Of a DNA stretch of 64,000 bases, positions 35,301-44,637 are shown piece by piece (positions within the stretch are counted from its first letter, which is position 1; every line of letters begins with the position of its first letter). The translations under genes and the position numbers were made by a program. The DNA comes from Ancistrus triradiatus (taxonomy: Eukaryota; Chordata; Actinopteri; Siluriformes; Loricariidae), in NCBI GenBank assembly GCA_025084515.1, contig JAJAGP010000208.1, positions 186,001-250,000 of the forward strand, in the 5' to 3' direction. The notes beneath the pieces were generated by a model. The model was not told the origin of the DNA, made no database searches, and saw only the letters and a list, made by a program, of their open reading frames with translations.

Positions 35301-37815
35301 TGGGATAGACTATGAGATACACTTTCCTATTAATTGCTTTTGCAAGTCAGTGTTGTTCCACTCAATCGTAATGACTTCAAACAGTAGATTTGAAGTTTCT
35401 GTTTAATGTCTTTAATGTGAGCCACATTCTCTACAGGGTTCAAATCTGGACTCTGACCAGGCAAAACTTGAGCCTGATGGACTTCTCAAGCCACTTCTCG
35501 GTTTTCGCTGTGTGAGCAGGAGCATTGTCTTGCCCAAAAATATCATGTTTGGAAAACTTTTAAATTGTAGGAAGCCTTTCTGCAATATCTTCCTGCTTCC
35601 AGAAGCATTAATTGACTTTTTACAGTGAAGCAGCTCACCAGTACCAGCAGCTGACTGTGGTGACAGTCCTGTGAGTCCTATGAGGAGTGTGAACAGTGAG
35701 TATGAGGGCTGTGTGGTGTCATCCACAATGCTGGTGAAAAAGATTATGACAATTCTTGACCTCATGAGAATTGTACATCCATGCTTAATGGTCGTAGAAA
35801 TGACACAAATACAACCCCAAATCAGAAAAGGTTGGGACAGTATAGGAAATTGATACAAAAACACACATAGTGTTTCTTACATTTACTTTGACTTTTATTT
35901 CATCGTAGATGGTATGAACTTTGAGATAGTTCATGTTTTTTTCTGGTCAACTTCATTTCATTTGTTAATAAACATACATTCCTGAATTTCAGGCCTACAT
36001 CACATTACAAAAAAAAGTTGGGACAGGGGCAATTTAGAGCTATTTTTTAGGTAAAGAAAACTAAATGATCAAACAGGTGATTATCATCATGATTTGTTAC
36101 AAAAGCTGCATCCAGAAAAGGCTGAGTCTTTGAAGAGGCCAGAGGATATCCAGTTTATCAACAGATGCGTGAGAAAAATTATTGAAATGTTTAAAAACAA
36201 TGTAAGGATTGGATGGGATTTACATATTTCTCCCTCTTCAGTGCATAATATTGTTAAACAATTCAAGGAATCGGGAGGAATTTTAGGAATTTCAGTGCAA
36301 TTTCAGGGCGTAAGCTTAAGATGAATGCCTGTGATCTTTGATCTCTCAGACAGCACTGCATCAAGAACCATCATTCAACAATAGCTGGTCTGATCACATG
36401 GACAAGGAATTACTTTGTCAATGCTTTATTTACTTTGTCATGCTGCACACATTACAAAGGCATGGCTATGGAAAAAGAGGGTACGGGAACTGGATTGGCC
36501 TGCCTGCAGTCTTGAACTTTCCCCAATAGAGAATGTGTGGTGAATTTTGAAATGAAAAAATGCAACAATGATCCCGTAATGTTGCTATCTTGACGTGTTT
36601 GCAGGAGATGGGACAACAACCCTTGGAAATCAACTCAAATAATTGGGATCTCTTGCAGCGCCAAAAACGTCTTTGGGCCAGCGACACTACACCCCCCCCC
36701 CCTCGGTTGTTGAATGAGTGGAGGTCACCGGACGCAACATCAAAGGCTCGCTGTGGCGGGGTGGAGAGAGCCACGGGAATGCGTTGTATCCATACAATTT
36801 TTCGTTGGAACATGTATCAGGCGTCGAGCAAGGCGGGGGCGCCGGAATGATAATGCAGATGTGCGTGCTTGATGGACGCCCACAAATTTTAAATGAAGTT
36901 GAACCGCAAACAACGTTCCACCCCAAACATGGCCTGTCGGTGCGGAAGTCCACCGGTCGCGGATATTGTTCATATTGTCTACAATTAAATAAAAGTAAAT
37001 GTAAGAAACACTTCTGTCCTTGATGGTTACATAACACCATGATGGCTATTTAATACACCTTCTAGACACAAAATCTGCATTAGATAACCTTTTGGTTATT
37101 GTTTTTCTTGAAAGAGGTTTTGTTTTCTGAGATCAGACATTCTGCTGACAGTTTCTGATATATTTTTTCCTGTCTTTGAGAACTATAAATTTCAGCAGAT
37201 GGTCATCTTTGCTTGAAGAGGCTTTGAGCCTTCCATATTCTTTCTTTCTGGCAACAACACTTGCTGTTTCAAAGCCTTGATCTATTCTCTTAATAGCTGA
37301 TAGTTAAAAAGGGATTTGCTGTGCCTTTTAGGTCATGTAAATTTCAGAATAGCTGCAGTTGGCCTGAGAAACGCAAGCTATGTGGTTTCTGACAGCAACC
37401 CCTGCATGATATTTTGCTTCGTCTTTTTTTTAAGAGCAGATTTTCTCACTCATTTACTTTGGGATATTTACCATATTGTAGATCTCTTCCTGTAGATATC
37501 TGTCACTTCTGGTTCTATTTAAGAGCTTATTTTCAGCCTCAAGATGGGCTGCATCAGGTATGGTAGATTACCAACTAATGACTAATCTTTAAAGAAAAAA
37601 TAAGGAAGAAATATTTCACAGATTTTGAACACCCAGGTGTGTTACTTTGAGTTTTATGTGAAACATTTAAATATGTTCATGATTTTATTGTTGTGTTCAA
37701 GAAGTGTTTATATGTACATTTAAGAGTGAAATTGTCTTAAATGTTTTTTTAGTCTCTAACTATAATCCATGTGAAAAAATTAAATCAGGAAATTAAAGTG
37801 CCTTTTTGTTGATAG

Positions 37816-37856
<41 letters not shown>

Positions 37857-38084
37857 TTAGCCCTACAGGTAGCAGTTGAGCTTGCTGAGCAGATAAGCTC
37901 TTTCCCTCAGCTCTGTGTCCGTGCTGACCGTAATTCAGCCTATCATGCAATGTTTGACTCCACATCCTTCAACGAAGCCATGCAGTTTGAGACAGACTAT
38001 GGCATACCAGTTATTCCAGCTGAAGCTGTTGCTGGTGCAAATAGGTTCCGCTCTGGTACTGGTAGAGGGGGAAAGTTTTCTTGA
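29304..38084 (+). CDS. Crotonase / enoyl-CoA hydratase family protein
   Basis: Five GT-AG exons: 29304-29468, 30968-31065, 31537-31681, 32181-32330 and 37861-38084. They join in frame to 259 codons plus stop (16 more with the exon at 27565), the normal length of a crotonase domain. Visible features are 'VGINRPEARNAVN' (first strand), the oxyanion-hole loop 'GGNFCAGYDLKEL', 'AVTGYAVAGGMELALLADLR' (second oxyanion Gly and the first active-site Glu position), and 'FGVPLIDGGTVRLPQLIG'. The last is the region where classical enoyl-CoA hydratase has its second Glu (usually P-E); here the sequence is V-P-L-I-D. The family hydrates or otherwise processes acyl-CoA thioesters. The substrate is not deducible. 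The last intron is 5.5 kb and holds a SINE and several Tc1 elements. The gene reads head to tail with POP1. Confidence 0.9.
29582..30430 (-). mobile_element. Internally deleted Tc1-like element in crotonase intron 2
   Basis: The left end (GGTGCTTGAAAGTTTTTGAA) and right end (CTAAAGGGTTCACAAAATTT) are inverted repeats of the family seen full-length at 33734-35300. The middle keeps only patches of the transposase region. Confidence 0.8.
31711..31880 (+). mobile_element. Solo Tc1-like terminal repeat in crotonase intron 4
   Basis: CAGTGGGGCAAAAAAGTATT at 31711 is the complete outer end of the family at 1133-2226. The match stops near 31880 before any coding sequence. Confidence 0.85.
32421..32512. 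repeat. CT/CA-rich microsatellite
   Basis: CTCTCT followed by CACACT/CACACG repeats in crotonase intron 5. Confidence 0.9.
32515..32755 (+). mobile_element. L2/CR1-like LINE 3' end in crotonase intron 5
   Basis: GCCCAAGGAGGTTGAG, TCTGGCCACTGTCACCCTAG and CATTGCTCCATTGTAAAAAG match the 3' UTR of the LINE family at 8405. It ends with a degraded tail CCTGACTTTGACC. Confidence 0.85.
33056..33260 (+). mobile_element. tRNA-derived SINE in crotonase intron 5
   Basis: GTGGCCTAGTGGTTACAGCA is the tRNA-like head and GGTTTAAATCCCACCTCTGCC the B box. The body ends GCATCTGCTAAATCACTTAA. A short internal duplication (TGGGTTCTTGAGCA-like, 33145-33182) is present. Confidence 0.82.
33734..35300 (-). mobile_element. 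Nearly complete Tc1-like transposon in crotonase intron 5
   Basis: Inverted termini: GTGAACCCTTTAGATTTTCT near 33750, with its reverse complement near 35260. The transposase region is antisense: the start codon lies near 34931 (antisense of ATGGCACGGACAAAG), and fragments read 'PRSGQPTKITPRAICVIV' at about 34770. Frameshifts throughout; inactive. Relatives are at 29582 and 63325. Confidence 0.88.
35310..35790 (-). mobile_element. Tc1-like transposase relic
   Basis: The antisense text has the order found in Tc1-like genes (GAGCAGGAGCATTGTCTTGC, the 'QDNAPAHTA'-like block, then CACCAGTACCAGCAGCTGAC). It is a different family from its neighbours. Ends not determined. Confidence 0.5.
35812..36560 (+). 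mobile_element. Tc1/mariner-like element, partial
   Basis: It starts ATACAACCCCAAATCAGAAA and repeats AAAAAAAGTTGGGACAGGGG near 36005. The plus frame 36094-36324 includes 'QFINRCVRKIIEMF', 'IGWDLHISPSSVHNIVKQFK' (helix-turn-helix) and stops. The catalytic half is reduced to scraps before 36560. Same family as 24687. Confidence 0.7.
36590..37025 (+). other. GC-rich block with piggyBac-like Cys-rich ending
   Basis: GC and CpG content rise sharply against the neighbours. The plus frame 36718-37023 ends 'GYCSYCLQLNKSKCKKHFCP' and a stop, a C-x2-C-x7-C-x4-C pattern. This resembles the zinc-ribbon-like tail of piggyBac transposases ('CxxC ... CxxC'). No DDD catalytic domain is seen upstream, so a 3' fragment of a piggyBac-type element is only a suggestion; chance or another TE is possible. 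Confidence 0.3.
37821..37855. repeat. (TG)n microsatellite at crotonase last-intron acceptor
   Basis: About 17 TG units end 5 bases before the acceptor AG at 37859-37860 (TGTGTCTTAG), occupying the position of the polypyrimidine tract. Confidence 0.95.
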
Positions 38085-38489
38085 AAAAAAGTGCATGATT
38101 AACTTTTAAATACACACCTAATCCTAAACATAGCTTGTCAAGTGTCTGCTTTTGATTTTTTACTTGTAGTCATGGTACCAATTATGTGTTAGTGAACTGT
38201 AAAAATTGTTTTTTAATTGCTGATTTTAATTTGGGTGCCAGTGAAAAGGACTAAGATGGACAAAATGTTGTTGTGTCAGCCACTGAATGGATGGGAGATG
38301 GATGGGGATGGGAGAGTTGAGACTGCTTGATATCTAATTGTGGTATCCAAGTAAATTCAACTCAAGTTCTTTGAGTAAACAATACATAACTACATTGTTC
38401 ATTATTTGCATTATGTATGTATTCGTTGACCTTAATTAAAAAAAACAAAAAAATTAAATAGAAATGTAAAAAAAAAAGTCATATTTTTG
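38085..38489. other. 3' flank of crotonase gene
   Basis: AT-rich. AATAAA-like hexamers are not obvious within the first 200 bp. It probably contains the 3' UTR; nothing else is recognised. Confidence 0.35.
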
Positions 38490-39260
38490 TAGATCATTGT
38501 GGAAATCACCTTGAAACTTGCATTTCAAAAGTATTCCCAGTCACCTGTATCTAAAATTTACTTCAAGACTAATCAAAATGGGAAGGTTACTAAAGAAAAA
38601 ACATATGGGTACCATATGGGACCAAGTAAGTGTCAGCATAGGAAACTAAAGCAATATGCTTTGAAAATGGAAAATGACAATCAAAATAAATGAAAAACAA
38701 TTGGGCAGAAACAGGAGTCAGTGTTTGTGACAGAACTGTAAGAAATCAGCATAATCAAACGGGATTTACGTATAGAAAAGCTAAATGAAATCCAGCACTA
38801 ACACCTAAACAGCAGAAAATGAGATTACATTGGGCTAAAGATAAGCAATAATGGAATGAGTATGATTGGATGAAAGTGATATTCAGCAATGAATCATGGA
38901 CCTCTGTTTATCAAAGACATGATGTAATGCTGAAATATTGTGTCTGGTGCCATTGTATTGAACAATATAAAGATAAATGCCTGAAGAAAATGACTGTAAT
39001 GTCCACATACATTGTGAGTGTTTGTATATGGATTTGGTTCCCTGTTTAAGGTTGGTTCCTGTTTTGTGCCCTGTGTTGTCGGTTAATTCCCAGCACTAGT
39101 CTGTGACGATGGTTTATGGAGCATCAAAGTTTCTTCTTGATAAACTGGATAAAAGAGAACATGTTATGGGGAATTGTGAAAATCACAAATCACAGTACAA
39201 AAGATATGGGGGGTGCTCTCAAGCATAAGAAGACAGCAACTTGTACTAAATTCTAGGGTG
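38490..39260 (+). mobile_element. Tc1-like transposase relic
   Basis: Broken plus-strand frames read 'GVSVCDRTVRNQHNQTGFTY', then 'ALTPKQQKMRLHWAKDKQ', then 'WMKVIFSNESW', where active copies have S-D-E-S: the first catalytic Asp is Asn. They continue 'EQYKDKCLKKMTV'. A SINE-like tail appears to be inserted at about 39005-39160. Inactive. Confidence 0.65.
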
Positions 39261-39350
39261 GTTTACAGAGAGTGGTCTGAAAAAGAGAAACTATCCAGTG
39301 AGAGCAGTACATACAGAACAGGAAAGTAATATTCATATATATATATATAT

Positions 39351-41178
39351 ACAGTGTATCACAAAAGTGAGTACACCCCCCCCCACACACACACATTTCT
39401 GCAGATATTTAAGTATATCTTTTCATGGGACAATACGGACAAAATGGTGCTTTGACACAATGAAAAGTAGTCTGTGTGCAGCTTATATAACAGTGTAAAT
39501 TTATTCTTCCCTCAAAATAACTCGATATACAGCCATTAATGTCTAAAACACTGGCAACAAAAGTGAGTACACCCCTTAGTGAAAGTTCCTGAAGTGTCAG
39601 TATTTTGTGTGGCCACTATTATTTTCCAGAACTGCCTTAACTCTACTGGGCATGGAGTTTACCAGAGCTTCACAGGTTGCCACTGGAATGCTTTTCCACT
39701 TGTCCATGACGACATCACGGAGCTGGCAGATATTTGAGACTTTGTGCTCCTCCATCTTCCACTTGAGGATGCCTCAAAGATGTTCTGTTGCCTTCCTATC
39801 CTTCCCTATATTCATATTCTTCGCAATCTCTCACCTCTTACCCCTGTTCCACTCCCTCCCCTCCTTCTTCCCGCCCCACCCTCTCCCTACACACGGAGCT
39901 TGGCCAGATATTTGAGACTTGTGCTCCTCCATCTTCCACTTGAGGATGCCTCAAAGATGTTCTGTTGGGTTTAGGTCTGGAGACATGCTTGACCAGTCCA
40001 TCACCTTTACCCTCAGCCACTTCAATAAAGCAGTAATCATCTTAGAGGTGTGTTTGAGGTCATTTTCATGCTGGAACACTGCCCTGCGACCCAGTTTCCG
40101 GAGTGAGGGGATCATGCCAGAGCAGTATTTCACAGTACATATTGGGAGTTCATGTGTCCCTCAATGAAATGTAACTCCAGAACACCTGCTGCACTCATGC
40201 AGCCCCAGACCATGGCATTCCCCCACCATGCTTGACTGTAGGCATGACACACTTATCTTTGTACTCCTCACCTGATTGCTGCCACACATGCTTCAGACCA
40301 TCTGAACCAAACAAATGAATCTTGGTCTCATCAGACCATAGGACATGGTTCCAGTAATCCATGTCCTTTGTTGACATGTCTTCAGCAAACTGTTTGCGGG
40401 CTTTCTTTTGTACAGACCTCAAAAGAGTCTTCCTTCTGGGGTGACAGCCATGCAGACCAATTTGATGTAGTGTGTGGCGTATGGTCTGACCACTGACAGG
40501 CTGACCCCCCACCTCTTCAATCTCTGCAGCAATGCTGACGGCACTCCTGCGCCTATCTTTCACAGACAGCATTTGGATGTGACGCTGAGCACGTGCACTC
40601 AGCTTCTTTGGACGACCAACCCGAGGTCTGTTCTTAGTGGAGTTTTAAAACGCTGGATGATCTTGGACACTGTGCTGCAGCTCAGTTTGAGGGTGTTGGA
40701 AATCTTCTTGTAGCCTTGGCCATCTTCATGTAGTGCAACAATTCGTCTTTTAAGATCCTCAGAGACTTCTTTGCCATGAGGTGCCATGTTGGAACTTTCA
40801 GTGACCAGTATGAGAGAGTGAGAGATCTGTACTACAAAATTGAACACAACTGCTACCTATGCACACCTGAGACCTAGTAGCTCTAACAAATCACATGACA
40901 TTTTGGAGGGAAAATGACAAGCAGTGTTCAATTTGGACATTTAAAGGTGTAGTCTCTTAGGGGTGTACTCACTTTTGTTGCCGGTGGTTTAGAAATTAAT
41001 GGCTGTATATTGAGTTATTTTGAGGGAAGAATAAATTTACACTGTTATATAAGCTGCACACAAGACTACTTTATTGTGTAAAGCACCATTTGTCCAGTGT
41101 GTCCAATTGACAAGATATACTTAAATATTGCAGAAAAGAAAGGTGAGGGGTGTACTTTCACTTTTGTGACACACTGGT
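39351..41178 (-). mobile_element. Tc1-like transposon ('GTGAGTACACCCC' ends), frameshifted
   Basis: Inverted termini ACAGTGTATCACAAAAGTGA (39351) and CACTTTTGTGACACACTGG (41178), with inner GAGTACACCCC blocks at both sides. The transposase is antisense from 40787 ('MAPHGKEVSEDLKRRIVALH' and helix-turn-helix 'KKISNTLKLSCSTVSKI'), then 40572-40195 ('DMDYWNHVLWSDETKIHLFG', first catalytic Asp), then 40133-39951 ('FQHENDLKHTS', 'SPDLNPTEHL'). The second catalytic Asp in the HDND block reads Glu here. An insertion with a duplicated flank sits at 39784-39930. Inactive. Confidence 0.9.
39784..39960. repeat. Pyrimidine-rich insertion flanked by a duplication inside a Tc1-like element
   Basis: The block GTGCTCCTCCATCTTCCACT through TCAAAGATGTTCTGTTG occurs at about 39746-39791 and again at about 39919-39967. 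The two copies are separated by about 125 bp of unrelated C/T-rich sequence. Other copies of this element type have the block once. Confidence 0.8.
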
Positions 41179-41223
41179 GTGAGATATCGAATATTCACAC
41201 AAACACACACACACACACACACA

Positions 41224-41292
41224 CAGTCAGCCAGCTGATTGTACAAGTTTCTCGTACTTAAGAAAGATGAGAGAGGTCTGTACTTTTCATCA
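41224..41292 (+). mobile_element. Fragment of Tc1-like terminal repeat
   Basis: CAGTCAGCCAGCTGATTGTA and AAGATGAGAGAGGTCTGTAC match the subterminal repeat of the family at 1133. Confidence 0.75.
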
Positions 41293-41328
41293 ATTATTTA
41301 TATATAAGTATACACAACACTGCTCAAA

Positions 41329-42589
41329 AAAATAAAGGGAACACTCAAAATAACACATCCTAGATCTGAATGAATGAAATATTTCTATGAATTACTTTGT
41401 TCTGTTACAAAGTTGAATTGTGTGACAACAAAATCACCACAAAAAATAATCAATTAGAAATCAAATTTATTACCAATTGGAGAAACTGATGGAGTCACAG
41501 GGGGACAAAATTGAAGTGGAAAAACCCACTACAGGTGATCCAAACTTTGATGTAATGTCCTTAAAACCAAGTCAAAAATGAGGCTCAGTATGTGTGTGGC
41601 CTCCCACGTGCCTGTATGACCTCTCTACAACGCCTGGGCATGCTCCTGATAGGTGGCGGAGGTCTCCTGAGGGGATCTCACATTAGGAGGTTATGAGGAT
41701 TCGCATCTCGGTGTCTAATGGCGTCAGGCTACCTATGGCGAGCACATGGAGGGATGTGTGTCCCTCCAAAGGAATGCCACCCCACACCATCATGAACCCC
41801 TGCCAAACAACGGTCATGCTGATGAAGGATGTTGGCAGGCAGCAGATCGATCTCCACGGCATCTCCAGACTCTGTCACGTCTGTCACATGTGCTCAGTGT
41901 GAATTGCTTTCCATCTTGAGAGCAAGGGAAGCCGTGCGGAAATTTGGCTAATCCTGGTATTCTCTGGCAAAGCCAAGCATCATGCACGGTGTTGTTGGGC
42001 TGTGAGCACAGCACCCATATGTGGATGTCAAGCCCTCATATACCCTCATGGAGTCTGTTTCTAAACCGTTTGTGGCAAGGACAGTAGGTTCGCTGGGGGT
42101 GTTGCCCTCATATGACCTCCTTACACGTCTAATGGGTGTACTGGCTTGCTCTGGTAGCGCCTCCAGGATCTGGACCCACTACGCTGACAGAACAGCAAAC
42201 CTTCTTGCTACGGGCTCTCATTGATGTGGCCATCATGGATAGCTGCACTACCTGAGCCACTTGTGGGGTTGTTAGAGTACGTCTCATGCTTACCCCGAGT
42301 GTGAAAAGGCACCACCCCAACATCAAAAGTGACCAAAAACATCAGCCAGAAAGCATAGTACTAAGAAGTGGTCTGTGGTCCCCACCTGCAGAACCACTCC
42401 TTTATTGAGTGTGTCTTGCTAATTGCCAATAATTTACACCTGTTGTCTATTCCATTTGCACAACAGCATGTGAAATTGATTGTCAATCAGTGTTGCTTCC
42501 TATGTGGACAGTTTGATTTCACAGAAGTTTGATTTACTTGGAGTTATATTGTGTTGTTTAAGTGTTCCCTTTATTTTTTTGAGCAGTGT
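41329..42589 (-). mobile_element. Tc1-like/ISR element ('CTGCTCAAAAAAATAAAGG' ends)
   Basis: Exact inverted ends: CACTGCTCAAAAAAATAAAG at the left and CTTTATTTTTTTGAGCAGTG at the right. The interior corresponds antisense to a transposase gene, but large deletions and frameshifts leave only pieces (for example TCTGTCACGTCTGTCACATG near 41870). It is non-autonomous. A still smaller derivative is at 25938. Confidence 0.88.
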
Positions 42590-42640
42590 ATAATAATTTC
42601 TCAGTTCCCTTATTGGAATACAACAAGTAATATATATATT

Positions 42641-42642
42641 AC

Positions 42643-42678
<36 letters not shown>

Positions 42679-42700
42679 TATACACAGACACACACACATA
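42641..42700. repeat. (TA)n(CA)n microsatellite
   Basis: TA repeats then CACACACA, between two Tc1-like elements. Confidence 0.9.
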
Positions 42701-42711
42701 CATATATATTT

Positions 42712-44060
42712 ATATGATCCCTTGCTGATTTTGTAAGTTTGCTCATTGACAAAGAAATGAACAGTTTATAAATTTAATTGTAGGTTTATTTTAACAGTGA
42801 CAAATAGAATATCAAAAGAAAATCCAGAAAATCACATTATATAAAATATATAAATTTATTTGCATTGAGTGAAATAAGTATTTGATCCCCTAGCAACCAT
42901 TAAGAGTCCTGGCTCCCACAGGCCGCTTAGATGCTCCTAATTTCAATTCGTCACCGCATTAAGGACACCTGTCCTGACACCTATATAAAAGACACCTGCC
43001 TTCTAGTGATGGGAATTCCGGCTCTATTCAGAGAGCCGGCTCTTTCGGCTCCCAACTGGCTCTTTAGATTTTTTGTAGCTTAATTTATTATTCTCTCTCT
43101 CACTCTCACTCACTCACTCACTCTCTCTCTCACAATAGGCTCACAATCGGCTCACAATCAGGAACCGGCTCCCGTCGTTCATTTCAAAGAGCCGGCTCTT
43201 AGAGGGGATGTAGATGGGAGGAGCTTGTTAATGATCTCAAGGCAGCTGGGACCACAGTCACCAAGAAAACCATTGGTAACACACTACGCTGTAATGGATT
43301 AAAATCCTGCAGTGAACGCAAGGTCCCCCTGCTCAAGAAGGCACATGTGCAGGCCCGTCTGAAGTTTGCCAATGAACACCTGAATGATTCAGAAAGTGCT
43401 TGGGAGAAGGTGCTGTGGTCAGATGAGACCAAAATCGATCTCTCTGCCATCAGCTCAACTTGCCGTGTTTGGAGAAAGAAAAATGCTGACTAGGACCCCA
43501 AGAACACCGTCCCCACCATCAAGCATGGAGGTGGAAACATAATGCTTTGAGGGTGTTTCTCTGCTAAGGGCACAGGACAACTTCACTGCATCGACGGGGG
43601 GATGGACGGGGTCATGTACCCTAGAATTTTGAGTGAAAACCTCCTTCCCTCCGCCAGGACACTGAAAACGGGTCGTGGATGGGTCTTCCAGCATGACAAT
43701 GACCAAAAACATATAGCCAAGCCAACAAAGGAGTGGCTCAAGAAGAATCACATTAAGGATGTAGAGTGGCCTAGCCAGTCTCTGGACCATAATCCCATAG
43801 AAAACCTGTGGAGGGAGCTGAAGCTTCAAGTTGCCAAGCAACAGCCTCAAAACCTTAATGCATTAGAGATGATCTGCAAAGATGAGTGGACCAAAATACC
43901 TCCTGATATCTACGCAAACCTGGTCATCAACTACAAGAAACGTCTGACCTCTGTGCTTGCCAACAAGGCTTTTGGCACCTTGATTTGCTAGGGGATCAAA
44001 TACTCATGTACTTATTTCAGTCAGTGGATTGCAAATCAATGTATATATTTTATAAGTAAG
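42712..44060 (+). mobile_element. Tc1-like transposon interrupted by a hAT-like fragment
   Basis: The left end TGATCCCTTGCTGATTTTGT and AAGTATTTGATCCCCTAGCA, and the right end CTAGGGGATCAAATACTCAT, are inverted. The plus-strand transposase pieces are 43205-43490 (N-terminal and middle, frameshifted, with 'WSDETKID') and the open C-terminal 129 codons at 43602-43991. The C-terminal part has an intact 'FQHDND' Asp and 'HNPIENLW' Glu spaced by 34 residues. The 5' half of the transposase is missing because of the insertion at 43012. Inactive. Confidence 0.88.
43012..43204. mobile_element. hAT-like non-autonomous fragment nested in Tc1-like element
   Basis: TAGTGATGGGAATTCCGGCT starts the segment, which is dense in AGAGCCGGCTCT palindromes and GGCTC motifs at both ends, with a CT-rich centre. 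AGAGCCGGCTCT repeats are typical of subterminal regions of fish hAT-type MITEs. No 8-bp target duplication could be identified, and part of the host element is missing. Confidence 0.6.
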
Positions 44061-44294
44061 TAAGTATGTATATATAGACTTATTTATTGCTGTGAGAAGT
44101 TCATCCTAGTTCATCCTTGTTCATCCAGGCTGTAGTCAGATGAGACTCAGCACGTGAGAAGGGTACTCTAGTATTTGATTGGGTGCAGTCGAAAATGATT
44201 GACCTACCCCGCCCATTGGTTCCTCCCACTGGTGTGCAGAACATCAGAAGTAGAGGGAAATGAGGGCGGGCCGAGCAGCCAAGCTCATTTCCAA

Positions 44295-44358
44295 AAGGTG
44301 GCAGTAATGTACCATATCGTTATTTGCCAACCGCTATTGAAAATCAAAGAAGAAGAAC
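44295..44358 (+). promoter_or_regulatory. Conserved short repeat near POP1 promoter
   Basis: AAGGTGGCAGTAATGTACCA, then TTATTTGCCAACCGC and AAATCAAAGAAGAAGAAC. The same block order occurs at 27041-27100. It lies just before the probable noncoding first exon of POP1. A GGGCGGG box (44263) and an inverted CCAAT box (ATTGG, 44216) precede it. Confidence 0.45.
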
Positions 44359-44452
44359 GTGTTCCTATGTTGGCACGTTGGTTTTTCTGAACTTTGGGCG
44401 CTTACTTAGAAACTAATCTAATTAGAGTTTTCTGATCTAACCAGCATATAAA
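44359..44452 (+). other. POP1: Probable noncoding first exon of POP1
   Basis: A strong donor (AA|GTAAGTAT) at 44453 precedes the acceptor CTGTATAG at 44637, just before the start codon, giving an intron of 185 bp in the 5' UTR. The transcription start is not visible and is placed only approximately. Confidence 0.45.
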
Positions 44453-44637
44453 GTAAGTATTGCAGAGTACAGCCATTGTTTCATGAATATATAAACTTTA
44501 CTAATAAACTGGAGAACCTGTTTGGTTCTGTACCCCTTTGGCTGGGTTAGATGACACATGCAGTGTATTTGACGTTGTGAACGCGATCCGCTTCTGCTGT
44601 ACTTTAACACAGAATTTGCATTTTGTTTTCTGTATAG

